From: Mycobacterium sp. HUMS_12744610
Lineage (GTDB): Bacteria; Actinomycetota; Actinomycetes; Mycobacteriales; Mycobacteriaceae
Assembly (NCBI RefSeq): GCF_041206865.1
Contig: NZ_JBGEDP010000001.1
Coordinates: forward strand, 4,216,001-4,280,000
Length of the DNA: 64,000 bases
Direction: 5' to 3'
The number at the start of each line of letters is the position of its first letter. Position 1 is the stretch's first letter. Shown here piece by piece: positions 17,739 to 25,744 of the stretch. The notes beneath the pieces were generated by a model that worked only from the letters and a program-made list of their open reading frames with translations, was not told the DNA's origin and did no database searches. The translations under genes and the position numbers were made by a program.

Positions 17739-18478
17739 CGATCGATGGGCCCGGCCCCGGCGACGGCGTGGAGATGTTCGCCCGCTACGCCTACGCCCCC
17801 AACGCGCTGGGCTACTGCGGGCCCCCGCTGGGCGCCACCCTGCGCGACGGCTCGGTGGAGGACGTCCGCGCCGCGGCGGCGCGGTTCTCCGGGGCGTGGC
17901 CCTATCTGCGCGTCCTGTCGGCCCTGACCGGGATTGCGGACCCGCTCGATCACCGGCTCGTCGAATCCTATTGGCTCGGCGGCGGTGTCGGCGCCGGCGT
18001 GGACCCCGACGACTTCTTCGCCGCGCTGCTGGACATCATCGGGCCGCAGGCCGGGCGCTACTGGTCGCATCTCACGACCGACCTGACCCGCGAGGCCGCC
18101 CCCAACCACTGCTTCCACGTGTTCGGCGTGTATCCGTGGACGCGGTTCCTGGGCCGCGGCGAGCACCCGCTGAGCGTGCTCGACAACTGCCGCATCAGCT
18201 GGGGCACAGTGATTTCCCGCGCCGGGGACGACGTCGAGGTGTCGCGCCGCGCGCTGGCGTGGGACGGCCGGTCGCTGGCGCTGGCCGACCCGTCGGTGTT
18301 CTCCCTCGACGTCTGGGCCGACGGGTACAGTGCGGTGCCCGACGCGGCGGTCGGCGACGAGGTCGCGGTGCACTGGGGCAGGCTGTGCGGGCGGCTGCGG
18401 CCCGCGCAGGTCCGGGCGCTGGCCGGCACCACCACCCGCCAGCTGGAGGTGACCAGCCGGCGGCTCGCAAGGGTCTAG
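17735..18478 (+). CDS. Hydrogenase-operon protein of unknown function (DUF6390-like)
   Basis: 247 residues if translation begins at the TTG overlapping the hypD stop; GTG 17768 or ATG 17774 would remove 11 or 13 residues and start nearer to recognisable sequence (MFARYAYAPNALGYCGPP). No catalytic motif is known to me. HCFHVFGVYPWTRFL near the middle and CRISWGTV are likely conserved blocks. I recall similar proteins as DUF6390 in actinobacterial hydrogenase clusters. Role unknown. Confidence 0.7.
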   Translation: MTIDGPGPGDGVEMFARYAYAPNALGYCGPPLGATLRDGSVEDVRAAAARFSGAWPYLRVLSALTGIADPLDHRLVESYWLGGGVGAGVDPDDFFAALLDIIGPQAGRYWSHLTTDLTREAAPNHCFHVFGVYPWTRFLGRGEHPLSVLDNCRISWGTVISRAGDDVEVSRRALAWDGRSLALADPSVFSLDVWADGYSAVPDAAVGDEVAVHWGRLCGRLRPAQVRALAGTTTRQLEVTSRRLARV

Positions 18479-18488
18479 CCTGGCCGCC

Positions 18489-19610
18489 ATGACCGGTTCC
18501 CTCTGCGACGTGCTGCCCGCCGCGGCCGCGCTGCTGGGTGTCCCCGGTGCGCCCGACCGTCTCGCGCTGGCGGAGGCGGCCGGGGACCGGGTCGATCGCG
18601 TTCTGGTGGTGCTGGTCGACGGGCTGGGCTGGCACCTGCTGCCGGAGCTGGCCGCCGGCGCGCCGCTGCTTTCCTCGGTGCTGGCCGGTGGGAGCGGGCG
18701 GCTCACCCGGCTGGCGTGCACGTTCCCGTCGACGACGCCGACCAGCCTGGTGTCCCTGGGCACCGGCGCGCGTCCCGGCGAACACGGCATCCTGGGCTTC
18801 ACCCTCAACGTCCCCGGCACCGACCGGGTGCTCAACCACATCCTCTGGCGCGACGACCCGCCGTACGCCGCCTGGCAGCCGTTGCCGACCTGGTTTGGCC
18901 GTCTCGAGCGCGCGGGCGTCGCCGCACACGCCGTGCTGCCCGCGGCGTTCATGGGCAGCGGTCTGACCGACGCGGCCTACCGCGGGGCGCGGTTCGTCCC
19001 GACCCTTCCCGGCGACGACTACGCCGCGGCGCTGACCGCCACGCTGCGCTCGGCGCCGGGCCTCGTCTACGGCTACACCGCCGACCTCGACACCGCAGCG
19101 CACGTGGCCGGAATCGGTTCGCCCGCCTGGCATGGGGCGGCGGCCCGGGTCGATGCGCTGCTGACCCGGCTGGTCGAGGAGTTGCCCGCCGGTGCCGTGC
19201 TGCTGGTGATCGCCGACCACGGCGGCCTCAACGTCGGGCCGGATGCCCGCATCGACCTCGACGCCGACCCGCGCCTGGCCGCCGGAGTGCGGGTGGTGGC
19301 CGGCGAGCCGCGGGTGCGCCACCTGCACACCGAGGCGGGTGCCGCCGCCGACGTGCGGGCGGCCTGGGCCGGGATCCTCGGTGACCGCGCGCAGGTCCAC
19401 AGCCGTGAGGAGGCCGTGGCCAGCGGGGTGTTCGGGCCGGTCGACCCGCGCCACGCGGCCCGCATCGGTGACGTCGTGGTCACCTGCACCGGCGACCTGG
19501 CCGTATTGGCGACCGCGCACGAACCCCCGGAGACGGCTCGGCTCATCGGTTTTCACGGCGCGGCCACCCCCGCCGAGATGGCCATCCCCCTCATCGTCCG
19601 GCGCGGCTGA
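18489..19610 (+). CDS. AlkP-superfamily phosphodiesterase / nucleotide pyrophosphatase-like protein
   Basis: 373 residues of the alkaline-phosphatase superfamily. VLVDGLGWH (about 41-49) holds the first metal Asp; FPSTTPTSLVSLGTG places the nucleophile Thr near residue 80; IADHGG carries the later Asp-His pair. There is no clear signal peptide, so it is probably cytoplasmic. It begins 10 bases after the preceding gene and closes the plus-strand run. A link to H2 metabolism is not obvious. Confidence 0.8.
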   Translation: MTGSLCDVLPAAAALLGVPGAPDRLALAEAAGDRVDRVLVVLVDGLGWHLLPELAAGAPLLSSVLAGGSGRLTRLACTFPSTTPTSLVSLGTGARPGEHGILGFTLNVPGTDRVLNHILWRDDPPYAAWQPLPTWFGRLERAGVAAHAVLPAAFMGSGLTDAAYRGARFVPTLPGDDYAAALTATLRSAPGLVYGYTADLDTAAHVAGIGSPAWHGAAARVDALLTRLVEELPAGAVLLVIADHGGLNVGPDARIDLDADPRLAAGVRVVAGEPRVRHLHTEAGAAADVRAAWAGILGDRAQVHSREEAVASGVFGPVDPRHAARIGDVVVTCTGDLAVLATAHEPPETARLIGFHGAATPAEMAIPLIVRRG

Positions 19611-19644
19611 CACCGTGGCGGCGACGCCCACCCCGGCGCATAGT

Positions 19645-19659
19645 TGCGAACTATTTGCA
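19645..19659. promoter_or_regulatory. Nur-box-like palindrome 1 upstream of the PPE gene
   Basis: TGCGAA-CTA-TTTGCA is a 6-3-6 inverted repeat with one mismatch and fits TGCRA-N5-TTGCA. It has the same arm sequence and spacing as the nicT palindrome at 1345-1359. It is 22 bp (about two helical turns) from a second copy. Confidence 0.6.
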
Positions 19660-19666
19660 TTATTGT

Positions 19667-19681
19667 TGCGAATCAATTGCA
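19667..19681. promoter_or_regulatory. Nur-box-like palindrome 2 upstream of the PPE gene
   Basis: TGCGA-ATCAA-TTGCA, one mismatch between the 5-bp arms. Its right end overlaps a possible -35 TTGCAT (19677-19682), which is followed after 19 bp by TAGGTT (19702-19707). The operator and -35 are therefore arranged as at nicT. The surrounding 40 bp are strikingly AT-rich for this genome. Confidence 0.6.
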
Positions 19682-19707
19682 TCTGTGAGCCCCCGCCCGG
19701 TTAGGTT
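19677..19707 (+). promoter_or_regulatory. Predicted promoter of the PPE gene
   Basis: TTGCAT (19677-19682), a 19-bp spacer, then TAGGTT (19702-19707). The -35 is identical to that proposed for nicT and overlaps the operator in the same way. The leader to the PPE start would be about 255 nt, and contains a 28-codon frame with a good ribosome site (GAAGGGA, ATG at 19746, stop at 19832). Whether that leader peptide is made is unknown. Confidence 0.35.
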
Positions 19708-19967
19708 CTTCTTGCGGGGATCGCTTCCGACCGAAGGGACGCCATATGACCGGTCCTGCGCCCGCTCGCTGGCGCCGGACGCGATCGCCACCACGCCGAA
19801 CCCAGGTCCGGCGAAGCTCTGCACATCGATAGCCGTTGCGCCGCAATCGTTTCGGATGTCGATACTTGACCATGCCCAAAAATTCTGGGCGCCAGTCGTT
19901 CTGTGTGCACGGGCCGTCGCGACCCGCGTACGCACACCACCAGCCAGCCAACCCACGGGAGGACCCG

Positions 19968-21091
19968 GTCATCGATTTCGCAGCGCTTCCACCGGAAGTC
20001 AACTCCGCACGCATGTACACCGGACCGGGGCCCGGCCCCCTGCTGACCGCGGCAGCCGCCTGGGACGGCCTGGCCGCAGGATTGTCGCGTACCGCGGCCG
20101 ATTACGGATCGGTGGTCGCAGACATCACCACCGGCTCCTGGCGTGGGCCGGCATCGGCCGCCGTGGCGGCGGCCGCCGCGCCCTACGTCGCCTGGATGGG
20201 GAGCAGCGCCGCGCAGGTCGCACGGACCGCCGCCCAGGCCAAGGCGGCCGCCGGGGCCTATGAGGCCGCCTTCGCCATGACGGTGCCCCCGCCGGTGATC
20301 GTGGCCAACCGCGCGCAGCTGACGTCGCTGGTCGCCACCAACCTGCTGGGCCAGAACACCCCGGCGATCGCGGCCACCGAAGCGCAGTACGCCGAGATGT
20401 GGGCCCGGGACACCGCGGCGATGTACGGCTACGCGGGCTCGTCCGCGGACCCGACGTCGTTCCCCGCCCCGCCGCACACCACCGGCGGCGCCACCGAGGC
20501 CCAGACCACGATCTCCCAGCTCATGGCGTCGGCGCCGACGGCGCTGAAGACGCTCTCCGCCCGGGCCTGGGCGGCATCCAGAACTGGCTCGGGCTGGGCG
20601 GGGTCGACATCTCCAGCCCGGCGGGAATCCTCAGCCTGCTGGGCGGAACCGACGGGTCACCGCTCGGCGCCTTCATCAACGACAACGCCCTGAACACGAT
20701 CTTCTCCTCGGGCTTCTACATGCCGGGAAACTTCTTGGGCAACGTGGTCGATTTCCTCGGCCTGCAGGGCGCCGGCGCGGCCACCGGCGGGCTCGGCCAG
20801 TCGATAGGCGGGCTCGGCGGCGCGGTGTCGGCCGGGCTGAGGCACGCGGCCTCGATCGGCCCGCTGTCCGTGCCCCCCGCCTGGACCGCCACCGGCCCCA
20901 TGGGCGCGGCCGGCTCGGCGTTGCCCGGCCCGGGCGCACTCGGCAGCCTCGGCAACCCCGCAGCGCAGGGGCCGGCGAGCATGCTCGGGGGCATGCCGCT
21001 GTCCGCGCGGGCCGGGCGCGGCTTCGTCCCCCAGCTGCCCCGCTACGGGTCGACGCCCACCGTGATGCCCCGCGTCCCGGCCGTAGGGTGA
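19968..21091 (+). pseudogene. PPE-family protein (SVP subfamily), frameshifted, no standard start codon
   Basis: Outer-envelope or secreted PPE protein, about 374 residues if repaired. The PPE domain begins at [16 protein letters not shown]. Frame 1 runs to near 20560; after that the PPE sequence continues in another frame ([19 protein letters not shown]...) to the stop at 21091. Restoring one C in the GCCCGGG run at 20560-20562 rejoins them, giving TLSAPGLGG. The C-terminal half has GPLSVPPAW, the GxxSVPxxW signature. GGGAGGA (19957-19963) is correctly placed for the PPE start, but the codons there are GTC ATC, not ATG or GTG. This is either a damaged gene or a sequence error plus an unusual start. 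Confidence 0.75.
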
Positions 21092-21113
21092 GCCGGCGAC
21101 CTCGTCGCCCGGC
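21092..21113 (+). terminator. Possible hairpin after the PPE gene
   Basis: GCCGGCGAC-CTC-GTCGCCCGGC directly follows the PPE stop and can fold into a nine-pair stem with one bulged base. There is no T-run, as is common for mycobacterial terminators. Confidence 0.35.
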
Positions 21114-21196
21114 CGCACCCTTAGGGGAACGCACACCTGACTCTGATCGTTCTCACAGGTGGCCGAGACCACCGCCCCACTACAGTCGAAACCACT

Positions 21197-21631
21197 GTGA
21201 AGTTTCGGTGTGGCGGTAGGAGTCGGCGGTGGTGGCCGGCGCTCGCGGCCCTGGCCGCACTGTGTGTCCTGGCCGCCGTGACGACGGGCTGGGCATCCCG
21301 GGGCACCGCGGTGGCCGCCGCCATTGTCCCGCAACCCGTCACCGTGTCGCACGCCGGTGCCGGCGGCCCTCACGCGCAGCCCGACGATCGCTCGGGATAC
21401 TCTGTCGCCCACGGCCTTTCGAGCGACCGTTCGCCGATGCACCAGAAAAAGAACGCCTGGATGACCCGCGACCGACCGCCGACCGGGAGCCGCGTCGCCG
21501 CCCAGGCGGTGCGGTCCCCGTCGCCCGCCGTCGCGCCGCACTGCCGGCCCGGCGACATCGACGCGCGCGCGCCCGCGGTCACCCCGACTGCCCGCGACAT
21601 CCTGACCGAGCTCTGCGTCGCCCGCTGCTGA
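21197..21631 (+). CDS. Small secreted or membrane-anchored protein between two PPE genes
   Basis: 144 residues from GTG 21197; no family recognised. A basic N-terminus (KFRCGGRSRRWW) precedes one hydrophobic segment (about 13-28) like an uncleaved signal. The rest is low-complexity, with His, Met and four Cys (SHAGAGGPH, MHQKKNAWM, HCRPGD, CVARC). Codon use is GC-rich and compatible with coding. Placement between two PPE genes suggests cell-envelope function; metal binding by the His/Cys/Met tail is speculation. Confidence 0.5.
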   Translation: MKFRCGGRSRRWWPALAALAALCVLAAVTTGWASRGTAVAAAIVPQPVTVSHAGAGGPHAQPDDRSGYSVAHGLSSDRSPMHQKKNAWMTRDRPPTGSRVAAQAVRSPSPAVAPHCRPGDIDARAPAVTPTARDILTELCVARC

Positions 21632-21755
21632 CAGGCCTGCGCCGGACCGTCGCTGCTGCCGATTCGCCGAGACGCGAGCGGGTAAAGCCTTCGACATGTG
21701 TCCGACGACCCCCGGCATCGGCCCGTCCTCGCACTCGAGCATCGAGGGAGTTTTC

Positions 21756-22775
21756 ATGTTCCTGCGCACCGCCCGATCCGTCCAGCTAGCGATGAACTTC
21801 GGGATGCGACCACCGGAGATCATCTCCGCGCAGCTGTATTCGGGCCCCGGTTCGGAGCTGATGATGACCGCCGCCGCCGCCTGGGAGACGCTGGCCGGCG
21901 CCCTGGGGGAGGCGGCGGCGGGCTACGCCGCGGCGATCGGGCAACTCGCGCGGGACTGCCCCGACCCGGCGACGGCCCGGGCCCTGGCTCGCCACCGCGA
22001 ATGGCTGGACACCCTCGCCGCGCGGGCCCGGCAGACCGCCGCCCACGCCGAGGCGGCCGCGACCGCCTACGAGGCGGCGTTCGCCGCGACGGTTCCACCA
22101 CCCGCGGTCGAGGCCAACCGAGCGCGGCGCGCGGCGTTGGCCGCCACGAATTTCCTGGGCCACACCAGCGCGGACGTCGCGGACACCGACGCCGTCTACG
22201 AGCAGATGTGGGCGCAGGACGCCGCCGCCATGTACGCGTACGCGGCCGCGTCCGCGGATGCGGCGACGGTGCCGCCCTTCGCCCCGCCGCCGGCTCACCG
22301 CGGCGAGACGGCCCCGGGGGTGTCCGGCGGCTGGCGGGTCAAGGCGGCTTCGGACGTCGTCGCGGCCGGCCGGCAGGTGACCGCGGCAATCCCCGACGGA
22401 TTGGCCGGGCTCTCCCGCTCACCGCTGAGCAGCTTCGATGAGCCCCTGCTGCCGGTGACGGCGTCGCTGTCCAAGCTCAGTTCGCTGTCCGCGCCGCTGG
22501 ACGTCGCGATCAGCCACCTCAACTCCCTCAACAAGGCGGCGGCGCTGCGCTGGATGCTGCCCGATCCGGGTGGTGCCGGCGGCGCGAAGATCACCGTGCG
22601 AGTCGGTTGCGGGGCGTCGGTCGGGCTGTTGACGGTGCCGCGCGGCTGGACCGAACCCGCGCCGACCACGCGCGGTCCCGCACGGCCGCTGCGGCGGGCG
22701 CGCGTCGGCGAGCCGATCCGCCTGGTCGCCGAGACCGAACCACCGGGGCAACCGTCACGACGCAGGCCGAGCTGA
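21756..22775 (+). CDS. PPE-family protein (SVP-like)
   Basis: 339 residues. I chose ATG 21756 because GAGGGAG (21744-21750) precedes it at the right distance; this puts 12 extra residues before MNFGMRPPE, the usual PPE start. The WxG-like helix pair (MMTAAAAWETLAGAL... YEAAFAATVPPP) spans about residues 30-190. The C-terminal part is short and carries GLLTVPRGW, a variant of GxxSVPxxW, then a proline- and arginine-rich end. Unlike its upstream neighbour it is intact. It overlaps the converging amidotransferase gene by 21 bases. No Nur-like palindrome precedes it, so it may be transcribed with the upstream genes. Confidence 0.85.
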   Translation: MFLRTARSVQLAMNFGMRPPEIISAQLYSGPGSELMMTAAAAWETLAGALGEAAAGYAAAIGQLARDCPDPATARALARHREWLDTLAARARQTAAHAEAAATAYEAAFAATVPPPAVEANRARRAALAATNFLGHTSADVADTDAVYEQMWAQDAAAMYAYAAASADAATVPPFAPPPAHRGETAPGVSGGWRVKAASDVVAAGRQVTAAIPDGLAGLSRSPLSSFDEPLLPVTASLSKLSSLSAPLDVAISHLNSLNKAAALRWMLPDPGGAGGAKITVRVGCGASVGLLTVPRGWTEPAPTTRGPARPLRRARVGEPIRLVAETEPPGQPSRRRPS

Positions 22776-23531
22776 GCCCGGCGCACCGGGTTTCACCGCA
22801 GCGGCGTATGCGCGCGCGGCCTCCACGATCGCCGAGAACAGCCTCAGGTCCCCCAGGCACTCCTCCGGATGCCATTGCACGGCCAGCGCGAAGCCGTCGC
22901 CCGGCACCTCGAGCGCCTCGACCACCCCGTCGGCGTCCCACGCGCTGACCACCAGTCCCCCACCCACCTCCGCGACGGCCTGATGGTGGTAACAGCGCAC
23001 CTCGGCTGATTCGCCGAGCAGTCCCGCCAACCGCGTGCCGGGCACCGTGCGCACCGCCAACGAGGTGAAGACCGCGTTGCCGGCCCGATGGCCGTGGTGG
23101 CCCAGGACGTCGGGCAGGTGCTGGTGCAGCGTCCCGCCGAAGGCCACGTTGAGCACCTGCGCGCCGCGGCAGATGCCCAGTACCGGCAGCCCGCGCCGCA
23201 GCGCGGCCCGCAACAACGCGAACTCCCAGTCGTCGCGCGCGGGTACCGGCTGGTCGGTGTCCGGGTGCGCCTGCTGCCCGTAGGCCGCGGGATCGATGTC
23301 GTTGCCGCCGGTGAGCACCAGGGCGTCGAGGCGGTCAAGCACCCGGTCGGCGACGCCGGGCCCCACCGCCTGCGGCGGCAGCAGCACCGCGACGCCACCG
23401 GCCATCGTGACGCCCCGGAAATAGTCGGCGGGCAGGAAACCGGCCGGCACGTCCCACACCCCGGTCCGCGCCCGGTCCAGGTAGGTGGTCAGGCCGACGA
23501 CCGGACCGGCCGTTACAGCGGTGTCGACCAC
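22755..23531 (-). CDS. Class I glutamine amidotransferase, PuuD-like (gamma-glutamyl-GABA hydrolase family)
   Basis: 258 residues, orthologue of Rv2859c. The nucleophile is in GICRGAQ (about 119-125), and the catalytic His-Glu pair is in WHPEE near the end. PuuD enzymes hydrolyse gamma-glutamyl-GABA in polyamine breakdown. In M. tuberculosis glnA4, a glutamine-synthetase-like gene, is next to it; here that gene is absent, so the substrate is less certain. Start is GTG 23531. It is probably last in a minus-strand run from mapB. Confidence 0.85.
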   Translation of the reverse strand: MVDTAVTAGPVVGLTTYLDRARTGVWDVPAGFLPADYFRGVTMAGGVAVLLPPQAVGPGVADRVLDRLDALVLTGGNDIDPAAYGQQAHPDTDQPVPARDDWEFALLRAALRRGLPVLGICRGAQVLNVAFGGTLHQHLPDVLGHHGHRAGNAVFTSLAVRTVPGTRLAGLLGESAEVRCYHHQAVAEVGGGLVVSAWDADGVVEALEVPGDGFALAVQWHPEECLGDLRLFSAIVEAARAYAAAVKPGAPGSARPAS

Positions 23532-23612
23532 GCATCGCCTCCTCGGTCACCGCCGACGCGCCGCACCGCGCGGCAGCCGTCGGTAAATCGCTTGCAGCCC
23601 AACCGGGCGGGA

Positions 23613-24173
23613 CTACCAGGTGCTGGTGCGCAGCACGATCTCGGCGGCCAGCTGGGCGGTCGACTCCTGCGCCGTGCGTCGGGCAAGTTCCACGACGCGG
23701 TAATCGGAGTAGACGAACCGCTGGCTTTCGTGGGCCACCGCGCGGGCCGCCGGGGAACTGACCAGCACGGTCGTCCCGATCTCCACCGACGGGCAACGGT
23801 CGTCGCGCACCGCGCCTCCGGTGTCGGCCACTCGCGGATGTCCACGGTCGATGACCACCAGGCCGACGAACCGGCCCAGCCTGGTCGCCGCCAACTCCCA
23901 GGCGAGTTCTCCCCCGGCACGGTCGCCGACCACGACGGCCCACCCGACGCCCAGCGCATCGAGGATGCCGATCACCGACTTGGGGGTCAGCCGCGGGTCG
24001 AAGCCGATGACGACCGTCCGCAGCGAGGCCGTGTGCAGCCGCTCGCACACCGCGTCGTAGGCCGCCGGCAGCCGCTGCGCGTCGCCCAGGATGACCACGA
24101 CCACGCCCTTCTCCGGACCGGAGATCCCCACGGGAACGGGAAACCCGTCCAGGGTGGTCATCATCGAGGGCAC
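23613..24173 (-). CDS. Alpha/beta-hydrolase-like protein with degenerate active site
   Basis: 186 residues, shorter than a typical alpha/beta hydrolase. The expected nucleophile elbow reads VVVGDRAGGELAWELA near residues 81-96: Asp/Arg stand where GxSxG should have Ser. The central sheet is recognisable (GVVVVILGDAQ, RTVVIGFDPR, VGLVVIDRG), but no catalytic His is evident at the C-terminus. It may be non-enzymatic. Starts at 24173 or 24161 are possible. It lies 60 bp downstream of cobQ. Confidence 0.6.
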   Translation of the reverse strand: MPSMMTTLDGFPVPVGISGPEKGVVVVILGDAQRLPAAYDAVCERLHTASLRTVVIGFDPRLTPKSVIGILDALGVGWAVVVGDRAGGELAWELAATRLGRFVGLVVIDRGHPRVADTGGAVRDDRCPSVEIGTTVLVSSPAARAVAHESQRFVYSDYRVVELARRTAQESTAQLAAEIVLRTSTW

Positions 24174-24233
24174 TTACGCACGCTACAGCTGATCGGCATG
24201 CGGGCGCGAGGCTTTTCGGCAGCCACCAGCCGG

Positions 24234-25736
24234 TCAGACCCGCAACTCGGTTGCGATGTGTGGTCGCCGCGGCGGCGACGCGTCGAGCAGGCCCAGGACG
24301 GCGCCGAGGTCCAGGTGCGACTCCAGCAACTCGGCGACGACGTCCAGCTGGGCGTCGCGCCGGGCGGCGACATCGACGTCTCCGACGACGAATCCGCGGC
24401 GTCCGGCCGCGTCGGCGACGCGGGTCAGCCACGCGCGGCGGAACCCGTCGTTGTCGAGCAGCCCGTGCCAATGCGTGCCGAAAACCGCGGCGCGCTCGAT
24501 GCCCTGCGGTTCGGACTCGACCTCGAACCAGCTCCGTTCGGCGCACCGGGACAGCCGCCCGTGATGGATCTCGTATCCGGTCAGCGGCCGCTGCCAGCGC
24601 CGCAGGACCTTGGCCTCGGCGAAGGCGATGTCGGCGTCCAGCAACCCCAGCCCGGCGGTTTCCCCCGCCCGGGATTCCACCGGGTCCACGATGCGCCGGC
24701 ACAGCATCTGGAAGCCGCCGCAGATGCCCAGCACCGGCTTGCCGGCGCGGGCGTGACCGACGATCGCGCCGGCCAGGCCGCGGTCCCGCAGCCAGGCCAG
24801 GTCGGCGACGGTGGCCTTGCTGCCCGGCAGCACGATCAGGTCGGCGTCGGCCAGGTCGGCGGGGTCTGTTACCCAGCGCACCAGGACGCCCGGCTCGCAG
24901 GCCAGCGCCTCGACGTCGGTGGAGTTGGAGATGCGCGGCAGGCGAACCGCCGCGACCCGCAGCCATTCGTCGCCGCATGGTGGCGCGGGCCTGCCCACGG
25001 CGCGGTGGGCGACCACCGACAGCGAGTCCTCGGCGTCCAGCCAGAGGTCGTCGGCGTAGGGCAGCACACCGTAGGTGGGGCGCCCGGTCATGGCGTGCAG
25101 CTGCCGCAGGCCCGGCTCCAGCAGTGCGGGGTCCCCGCGGAACTTGTTGACGACGAAGCCGGCGACCAGCGCCTGGTCCTCGGGTTCGAGCACGGCCAGC
25201 GTGCCGAACAGATGCGCGAGAAGACCGCCGCGGTCGATGTCCCCGACCAGCAGCACCGGAAGGTTCGCGGCCCTGGCCAGGCCCATGTTCGCCACATCGG
25301 TTGCGCGCAGGTTGATCTCGGCGGGAGAACCCGCGCCCTCGCAGATCACCGCATCGAATTCTCTACGCAAGCAGGACAATTCGTCGGAAACGATGCCGGC
25401 GAGCCGGTCGCGGTTTTTCATGTAGTCCGCGGCGGCGACCGATCCGTCGACCCGGCCGCGGATCACCAGCTGCGACGTGCGGTCGCCGCCCGGTTTGAGC
25501 AGGATCGGGTTGAAGCGGACGCTGGGTTCCAGGCCCGCCGCCCGGGCCTGGAACGCCTGGGCCCGCCCGATCTCGCCGCCCTCGACGGTGACGGCCGAGT
25601 TGTTGGACATGTTCTGCGCCTTGAACGGCGCGACCCGGACCCCGCGGCGGGCCAGCAGCCGGCACAGGCCCGCCACCACCACCGACTTCCCGGCGTCGGA
25701 GCTGGTGCCGGCGACCAGCAGCGCCCCGCTCACCAT
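24234..25736 (-). CDS. cobQ: Cobyric acid synthase CobQ
   Basis: ATP- and glutamine-dependent amidation of adenosylcobyrinic acid a,c-diamide at four carboxylates, in cobalamin synthesis. It has 500 residues. The N-terminal dethiobiotin-synthetase-like domain has the P-loop GTSSDAGKS (10-18) and KAQNMSNNS (39-47). The C-terminal triad-type amidotransferase has GICGGFQML with the nucleophile Cys and the His in GTHWHGL. In H37Rv cobQ1 is elsewhere (Rv0255c, beside PPE2). Here it follows mapB after eight bases, where H37Rv has glnA4. Confidence 0.92.
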   Translation of the reverse strand: MVSGALLVAGTSSDAGKSVVVAGLCRLLARRGVRVAPFKAQNMSNNSAVTVEGGEIGRAQAFQARAAGLEPSVRFNPILLKPGGDRTSQLVIRGRVDGSVAAADYMKNRDRLAGIVSDELSCLRREFDAVICEGAGSPAEINLRATDVANMGLARAANLPVLLVGDIDRGGLLAHLFGTLAVLEPEDQALVAGFVVNKFRGDPALLEPGLRQLHAMTGRPTYGVLPYADDLWLDAEDSLSVVAHRAVGRPAPPCGDEWLRVAAVRLPRISNSTDVEALACEPGVLVRWVTDPADLADADLIVLPGSKATVADLAWLRDRGLAGAIVGHARAGKPVLGICGGFQMLCRRIVDPVESRAGETAGLGLLDADIAFAEAKVLRRWQRPLTGYEIHHGRLSRCAERSWFEVESEPQGIERAAVFGTHWHGLLDNDGFRRAWLTRVADAAGRRGFVVGDVDVAARRDAQLDVVAELLESHLDLGAVLGLLDASPPRRPHIATELRV

Positions 25737-25744
25737 TTACGGCG

